A stretch of DNA of 64,000 nt. Origin: Gordionus sp. m RMFG-2023. Lineage: Eukaryota > Nematomorpha > Gordioida > Chordodea > Parachordodidae. Position numbers and translations under genes: made by a program. The notes beneath the pieces were generated by a model. It made no database searches and was not told where the DNA came from. It saw nothing but the letters and a program-made list of their open reading frames with translations. The first letter of the stretch is position 1. Every line of letters starts with the position of its first letter. Positions 15,001-24,000 of the stretch are shown here, one piece after another. The stretch is from contig NC_088777.1 of assembly GCF_954871325.1 (NCBI RefSeq), positions 48,647,366-48,711,365 on the forward strand, given 5' to 3'.

Positions 15001-18000
15001 TTTTTCAAAAAGTTTTTAAATTACAATGTTCATGTTCTGATTCGTCATATTTTAGTAATTCTGTTTAGTCTAGGCTAAACGAATATTGAACTAGAAACAT
15101 CCTATTTTAGTTTGTTTTAAGTGTACGTAATAAATATTTTGGGATTGCAAAGAGTCACAAATATCGTAAATATAGCCTTTTTCTTTTTAAAACGTTTAGG
15201 GGAAGCTAGATAAAATAAGACAAACCATGGACATGGCGTATGGAATTTTTTGTCTATAACAATATTTATTAATCATAAAAATTTGAGGTTTTCGTTTTTA
15301 TATTTAACTCAATTCCAATAAATTCGAATTTGCCACCTTGTGTTATTTAAAAAGGGTATCCCGTCTTTACAGAAAATCTTTTATAGAGAATGCATATATA
15401 GAGAAACTTTTATAGAGAAAACAATTGTAGAGAATGTCGTTTATAAAGAATCTCGTTTATAGAGAATGATTTTATAGAGAATTTATTTTATAGAGAAACT
15501 TTTAAAGAGAAAACAATTATATTTGAATCTCGTTTATAGAGAATCTGGTTTATAAAGAATGATTTTATAGAGAATATTATCCAGAGAATTGTTTTACAGA
15601 GAATTATTTTATAGAGAATATTTTACAGAGAATTGTTTTAGAGTTTTATAGAGAAGGATTTTATAAAGAATAATTTTATATTGAAGAATTTTATAGAGAA
15701 TGATTTTATAGAAAATGAATTTAGTATTATTTTACGATATCGCAACTGATGTAATTCATTTAAGATAATGCATTCGCGATAATACATTCGCGATAATGCA
15801 TTCGCTATAATATTTTCGCTGTATTATACTCGTATAATGCATTCGCGGTAATGCGTTCGCTATAATACATTCGCGATAATGCATTCGCGGTAATTCGCTA
15901 TAATATCTTATGATCGATTTTGGTTTTTTAGGTAGGACAAAATTATGGTGCTTAAATCAAAAATATTGGCTTCTCTATAAATAAGTGGAACCCCAAATAG
16001 AGATCGGCACTTTTTGACACTCAATATATTAAAGCCATCGCATGCATCTAAATGTGTATCATTAGAGATTAATGAATTCTTAGTTATCTATATTAAAAAG
16101 ATTTATGAATAAAATTTGTATAATAAAATAGGAAGAAAATTTTATTTAGAAACGTGTTCCGAAACGCAGAACGAACGGGAATGTGACATATTTTTTACCC
16201 AAACAACTGGTTAAAACCTTTTCTTAACTAAAATTAGAATCAAGATTCTCGTCCGTCATATAATATCCATAAGGGTAAAGTTAAGAACCCTTCTATAGGC
16301 TAATTGAGGTAGCTGACATATAAATGCAATATATAAAAATTTTAAAAATGGTTGATTCAGTTTAGATTCTCTTTAATAACGGTTAATACATATTTAACAA
16401 ATCGTTTTAGGGTTGGTTTAGCTGAGTTAATAATCAAGCTAAACCTTGATATGAACTAAAAAGATTTTACAAAAAAACGATTGTTGAAACAAATAAAGTC
16501 ATCGAAAAAAATACAACAAATAAACTGAATTGTATTATTAATAAAATGTTAATTTTGATATATTTTTCAAATCCCGCATAAATTTTTGAACTCTATAATT
16601 GTCCCATATAATATTTCTCTATAAAATCAAGATCTAGAAAATAATTCTCTATAAAATAATTCTCTACAATGTAATTCTCTACAAAATAAATCTCTACAAT
16701 GTAATTCTCTACAAAATAATTCTCTACAATGTAATTCTCTACAAAATAATTCTCTACAAAATAATTCTCTATAAAAGTAATTCTGTTTAAAATCATTCTC
16801 TATAAACAACATTCTCTATAAAATCATTCTCTCTCTCTATAAAATAATTCTCTTTAAAATCATTCTCTATACGACATTCTCTATAAAACCATTCTCTATA
16901 AACGGCATTCTCTATAAAATCATTCTCTATAAACTAAATTCTCTATAAAACAATTCTCTATAAATGCATTCTCTCTAATTGTTTTCTCTATAAATGTTTC
17001 TCTAATACATTCTCTATAATGGTTTCTCTATAAAGACGTGGAATAAAAAGATATCAAAATACCTATTGTCGTAAGGGACGTTCGTATGGATTAAAGCTGT
17101 CATTGTCAATCAATTAATTCATCTATCATCCGCCAAATAACTTAAGTTTATATTTTTCGCATAGTTTATGACATTCGCTTTTATATATATATATATCTTA
17201 TCATTATGACATATATATCTTATCATTATGACACCTATAATTGATCTGTTTATGGATTGACGAGTCCTTAATGTCCCAAAGATATATAATGGAATAATTT
17301 TCACACCACGATATATGTTAGAATCGTTTATTTATATACATATATAACAATAATCATTGCAATTAAAATCCAATATAATAAGGAGGTAGAAATATTGTAC
17401 AAGTCAAAATGATGAGAAATATAACCAGTGGCGTCTCTAGCCTTTACCATCTGGAAAATTTTATTTTTAGAAATTACCATTTTAGGGAAATATTTTCAAA
17501 ATGACACTTTTTAGGTATTTTCTAAAGAAAACTGAGCTCCAGCGACACCCCCCCCCCTCCTTCCTTTCAATAACTTTACTGTATATAACAACGAATATCG
17601 TAACTATGGGAAAAATTATATAATCATGATTGACAATGACAATTTTTATCCATATGTGAAAACGACAATCCCGACCATTCAAATCCTCTGTTAAGGTGGG
17701 AGACGATGCCCTGACTGATATATGTAAGGTTCCAACAAACATCTATTACTCATACTTAACAATAACTCGCTTATAGCCCTTATAACCGACTATTTAATTT
17801 AAAAAAATAAGAATAAATTTGATCAGGGTATATCTAAACTTTATGGCGGGAATTTAACATTTTCTAATTTTTTTTCCTATTTTAATATTCATTAAAAAAA
17901 AACATTTGTTGCGAAATGCAGCACGTTTTTTTAAATATTTAAAAATAAAATTTAAAAATTATTTTTTCGAATCGAATTATTTTTATAAAATAGTAAAATG

Positions 18001-21000
18001 AGTAATTCATTCATTCATTCATTCATTCATTCATTCATTCATTCATTCAATTTATATATTTGATTTAAAAAGATTATATAGGTAAGTGCCCCACCACTCC
18101 GATTGGTTGAATAAAAATTATCAATTATTTTTGATAAATTGTGATAAAATTACGATGACTTTTAAATCTTTCAAAAATCATATTGAGTTCATTTTTTCAA
18201 AAAATTACACTTTTATGGCTCAAAATGTATTTTAAACTGATATAAAACTGAGGTAAATCTGACCCATTCGACATCTAAAATGAAATGATAACATGAAAAG
18301 AAGTCTAGTTTATAGAAACATGGCTCTTCCCCAAAATGTGTCATTTTCTCAACTTTAAATCATTTTTGAGCACTATTTTTTTTGAAATTTAAAAATCTGA
18401 TTATACCGGAAATGTATTCCATTCCATTATGTTTGGAATATCTATCTCATGAATTACGGACAATTTAGCCGTTAACCATTGAGTCATATATAATTATATA
18501 AAAGAATCCATGGATAAATTAATATATAAATATGAATTATATTAAGTTAGAAGGTTCATGGCGAAATTGTCTGAAATTCGTAGGTTAGTTCAAACCTGAT
18601 GGAATATATTTCTGGTAAAATTAGATTTTTTTTTATTTTAAAAAAAAAATGCTCAAAAAAATGATTTAAAGTTGAAAAATTAATATACAATACCGAATTT
18701 GATGATGATTCAGATTATATATATAATATAGGGTGAATTCCATATCAAATCCAACCAAGGTTTCAATCCAACCACCTTACAATTTTTTAAAATTTTGCAT
18801 ACTGATAGTATATACTATAACTTATAGAAAAAAAAGAAATTTTACTTCTCACACTGCCTACCAGCCAAGATATGAGAGTTTAAAATGGGGGAAAAAATGG
18901 TATATTTTTGACAAAATGCATTTCATATTTTTAAATATCTCGATAAATAATTGTGTTTGAGCATTAATTTAAATTTAATTGTATACCTTAATAATAGTTC
19001 TTTTAATATGACATATAAAAATATATGATAAAAATCTGATTAAGAACGAATGTATAAAATCGGAATCCTTAGAAAAAAAAGGATATTTTTTTTCGATAGA
19101 TAGATATCACCAGGGTTGCCATGTCTCCCCCCATCAGTGGGAGTCTCCCACAATTTTTTAGTTTACCCACATACATCTCACTCCCACAAAACTCCCACAA
19201 TTAGAAATCTCCCACAAAAAGCTCCCACAATTTTTTAATTTCTCCCACAATTTTTTTTTTTAGCATTTTAATGTTTTTAATATATAAACAATAATTTTGA
19301 GAGACAGTATTTGATTATTTTTATATTTTTAAAATAAATTTTAAATATTTATTCGAAAAAATGTCTAGTTCTTTTATTTTATTTTTCCGCTCTAAATATT
19401 TTTTATAAAATTCTCCAATTCTCCACTCGACATTTTCAAAATTTTTGTGTTAGAAAGAATAGAAGTTAGAACAGTATGTATAATTATTATAAATATATTT
19501 TAAATTACTTAATATATTTTATATCGTTATCTAGAATTGCAGTGCTCCACTCGACATTTTCAAAATTTTTGTGTTAGAAGAATAGAACTTTTAGAAGTGG
19601 GTATTATTCTAATCAAATCAAAGTGTATTTACCGAATTGAGGCAGCACAATAATCAATTAATACCAATTGGCTGTATATACCATATACTGCATAATTCTT
19701 GCAAGAAGGCAATGAATGTACTATCTGTAGATGTCGAAGTAATTGTGATGAAATGTTTTAACGAATTTAGTTCATCAATTAAAAGAGTCACTGAATTAAA
19801 AGAATTGGTGGAGTGGTCTGATTTGGAATGGTGTGAGTTGTTGCGATATGTACCTATCAGGTGGTTATCATTAATACCTGCCATCGAGAGAATTTTAAAA
19901 TTTTACGAACCCTTAAAGAAATACTTCTTAAATAAAGATTTTAAAAGCTGTCCTAAAATTTTGAAAAATTTTTTCGAGGATGAAATGTCAGAAGCATATT
20001 TGGGATTAGTTTCACATGTAGGAAATCTACTTCATGTAGTTAATATTCAGTTGCAATCAGAAGATTCTTTAGTGATAAAGATTCACAAAATCATGCTACA
20101 GCTCTGTTCATCTCTACAGTTAAAAATAGATAATAAATTTTATGGCGCTATTGCTAAAAATATCATATTAAAATGTTCAAATATTACTATAATTAACGTA
20201 TTTTTAAATGAAGCAAATATTTTTATTAAGACAATTTTGGAATATTAACAATCAAGATTTGATTTTAATAACTCTATTTACAAGTGTATAAATATTATGA
20301 CCTTGGAACAGAAACCATCATTTGATGGTTTTTGTAATTTAATAAATATATTAAAATTACCGATAGACATTGAAGCCATGTTTGAAGAGATTGTAATTTT
20401 TTCCATTTTTTATGATTCGCCAGAATACTTAAAGTTAGATGGTCTAAAAGCAGAGGAGAAATGAATGGAATTTTTTCGTAATAACGATAAATCCCCATGC
20501 TTGGAAAAAATTTGCGAGTATGTTTTCTCCTTACCTCATTCTAATGCCTCATCGGAGTGCATTTTTAGCCTGATGAGGACTGCCTGGAGAAAGGAAAGAA
20601 ATCGAATTGCTTTAACAACATTAGAGGCTGAGTTAATGGTTAAACAAAATTATAAAATGTCATGCCAGGAATTTTATAAATATCTTAATAACGACGGTAA
20701 AGTTTAGTTCCATTATTTAAATCTAAAATAAAATATAATTAACTATAACTATTTGACTTTCTATATTTTATAAAATTTTATTTATACATTTGCATAAAAT
20801 CAAATAAATATATTTTTTACATTGTAAAATTAATATTTTGAATATTTTGGCAAATCATAAAATAAAAGAAGCATTACAATCTCCTTAAACATGACATCAT
20901 ATTAAATCTTATTAATAATTATCCGATAATAGTAATAATATTCTTACTTTGGTATTTCTGCAGCATAATTTAGTGAACCTTTATTAAATTATATTCTTCT

Positions 21001-24000
21001 GATTGCAACTGCATATTAACAGCATATAGTAGATTTCCTATATGTAAAATTCCTAAATATACTTCTGCCATTTATTTTTGAAAATTTTTTTCAAAATATT
21101 AGGACAGCTTTTATAATCTATTTATTTTTTTAAGGTTTGTAAAATTTTAAAATTCTACGATGGCGCGTATTAGGAGGAACCTGTCAACCAACATTATGCT
21201 GACTCAATTCTGTAAATACACTCTGGTTTTTGCCAAATTCACTGAGGAATTATCAGATCAGAAAGCTGCCATGCAATTCATTGGTAATGCCAAATCTGCC
21301 ATATTTACCATTATATATGGTTAGCTATGTCTTTGGATATTTCATATCTGGAGAAAAATTTTATAGTTTTATTGAAATGACATTAATTTTGTTGAAATAA
21401 GGGAGGATCAAGGGAAATGTTTTGATATCTCCTTATTAGATGCATCTGTTAGAATTGCATATGTTTGCACATCTTTCAAATCGTCAAGAATTGACCTTCT
21501 GGATTTATATCCTAAAACATTGATGATAGCCTTGCTCATTTGTGTTCTACAAAGTATACTTTTCATTTATATTAGTCGTTAAATATTATGGGGAAAGATT
21601 CTACCAACATTGTGATGTTAAGTAGCTCTCTGAATGTTGTACTGCATGATAGGTATTTACTATTTCCGCAACTGTAGTTGCATCTGTATTATTTCTTATT
21701 TTTGAAGAATATTTTTGTTTTGCAATAGATGTTGATAGACTGCCCTGTACTGATTTATGCTTTGAAGATTTTTGATGCCTCAAAATATCATATTCCCTTC
21801 CCCTTTTGTATTAACTAAATACTGTAGAACAACTTCCCCGCACTGATTATAATTATTTTTTACATTGTAAATTTAAAATTGTTTGTTTTTTATAAAATCT
21901 TATTTATACATTAGCATAAAATATATTTTTTTACATTGTAAAATTACAATTATTTTATAAAATTTTATTTAAAAAAGATCGTTGGTTATTATTTTTAAAC
22001 AAAATTAATATATTATAATAAATCAATATGTTATTTTAATAATAAAGATAGTATTTAAGAAATTTTGTGTCGTACTATAATTACCTATTTTGAAAAATAG
22101 TTGCGTATTTTATTTTGGAAAATAGTTACCTATTTTATTTTGAAAAAGAGTTGGCTATTTTATTTTGAAAAATAGTTGGCTATTTTATTTTGAAAAATGG
22201 TTGGCTATTTTATTTTGGAAAATAGATTCGATTTTATATTTATAAAAAATAATAAGCGGAAAACTAAGTCAATGACCCGCAAAAATTTTTTTTTAGCAAT
22301 TTTCATATTTCTCCCACAATTTTTATATTACTCCCACAAAATACCGAATTTCTCCCACAATTTGAAAATTTTGACCTGGCAACCCTGGATATCACACTCC
22401 TTTATATTTTCAAGGATGATAGGAGTTATGACCCTTCTACAGAAAAAAAATTTTGTCAGATTTTTATCATATTTATTTATGTCATATTAAAGAACTATTA
22501 TTATATTATATAATAAAATTATTGCTCTAACAAAATTTTAAATGTGCATTTTGTCAAAAATGTTCAAATTTTTCCCCGTTTTAAACTCCCATATCTTAGC
22601 GGGTAATCATAATGTTAGGGAGGTAACTTTTTAATCATAGTATACACTACCTGTATACAAAATTTTAAAAAAATTATGAGAGGGTCGGGTTGAAAATCTA
22701 CTTGTTGATTTGATATGGAATTCACCATACACAGTATATTTTTTGGCGAAATAAAATAAAGAAATACAGTACATATTTTGGTAAAATAAGTATAAATGAC
22801 CAAAATATGATTAAACGTTATATTAGTATAAATTCTTGGGTAAAACCAACCGTCTTGAATATTTGGATTTGAATAAAAAAAATCTACAAAAACATCTTTA
22901 ATTTCTTCCGCTATTATATTCTATCCTATCAAAGGTATGTCATGTCTTTCTTTAATTCATCCATGAGTCACGAAATTTGAATTTTTTTATAAAGAATTAT
23001 GGAGAAAATTTGAAATGGTCTTGTTTTGTAAAATAACTCCAATAATTGATATATTTTTCAAATAAACGATAAATTTAATCATTTTGTTGTATGTAAAATT
23101 GAATATTTTTTATATTTCTAAATTTGTAATGAAAAAGAAGATTTAAGATAAAAATTGTTACTTAACAAATATCGAGAAAGTCTACGATACATTAAAATAT
23201 CAAAAGTATCGCAATTACCTATCGATACATAAAAATTAATATCCAATAGTGGCATTTATACATATAAATAAAATTAGAATTAGTTTAACAAAATTCAGCC
23301 GAAGGTCATAAAAATACAAGTTAAAAACCCTCCAAAGAGGGATATGGGAGTAAAGCCCTACCCTTCCTATAAACCACTAAACTGAGGAGGACGTTGCTAT
23401 ATAAAATCTTTAAAAAGTTTAAATAGTGTAAACGACGAATTCATGATGTATTTCTTCCAGACAATACTTCATAAAAGCTTCGACTCTTAAAATGGCTTTG
23501 CCATAAACACCTTAGATAATTTGGTCAAAGAGGGGTACCTTCGAACTATATGGTAGGGGTATAAGAATAATTGCATCAAAATCTTAGTAGAGTGGGAGTA
23601 CTTTCTTAGCGAACATATAGTCAATAACCATTTTATAAGCAAAAATTATATCATATTTTTAGTAACGAGTCTCTGATATATCTATAAATTACCTTCGGGC
23701 CTAACGAAGTTTAGTTCTATTTGAGATTGAGCGCTTCCGTGAGGGTTGGTAGCCCTTATTGTGTAGCTTCCGGTGTCGTACCTGGAATCCGGAGATCTAA
23801 TAACAAGGGAGGCTATATAGCTATTGCCTCTAACCCTCTCCAACGTAAAACTGTGGTTTTGATGGGATGTCGATGGCGACGAAACTGTTGATGATGCCGT
23901 TTCGTTGAGCTGCTTTCCGTCCCGACTCCATATTATAACCGGTTCTGGGCCCGCTATTATTTCCACCTTTATTACCAATGAACCGTCATCTTTGTTCTTG

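Larger units (their letters stand above)
19111..22387. mobile_element. hAT element, 3277 bp, with 8-bp target duplication
   Basis: The ends are CAGGGTTGCCA (19111-19121) and its inverse, TGGCAACCCTG, ending at 22387. Both sides are flanked by the direct repeat GATATCAC (19103-19110 and 22388-22395), the 8-bp duplication expected of hAT transposition. Subterminal CTCCCACAA motifs recur many times at both ends (19140-19255 and 22310-22365). Inside are two hAT transposase fragments on opposite strands (separate entries) and an A/T-rich direct repeat of about 80 bp (20755-20840 and 21885-21965). Both fragments are defective, so the copy probably moved with transposase from another copy. Confidence 0.93.
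18731..22726. repeat. Long inverted repeat pair (arms of about 300 bp) split by a hAT insertion
   Basis: The left arm (18731-19050) begins GGGTGAATTCCATATCAAAT; the right arm (22430-22726) ends with its inverse, TTGATATGGAATTCACC. The match continues through the arms: AGATATG.GAGTTTAAAA, TTTTTGACAAAATGCA, TAATAATAGTTCTTT and ATGATAAAAATCTGA occur in both, inverted. Without the hAT insertion this was a palindromic element of about 0.7 kb. No gene lies in the arms. Confidence 0.8.

Noticed and set aside
16593-16812. Minus-strand open frames with a VENYF-like or RELFC-like repeat
   Set aside because: They are translations of the TTTATAGAGAAT tandem array of the foldback-like element.
15360-17038. 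CRISPR array
   Set aside because: Units are 12-15 bp, degenerate and without unique spacers, in a eukaryotic intron.
17482-17742. Minus-strand frame of 86 codons in the twitchin-like region
   Set aside because: No Ig or FN3 pattern, and the C-rich run inside is a low-complexity artefact.
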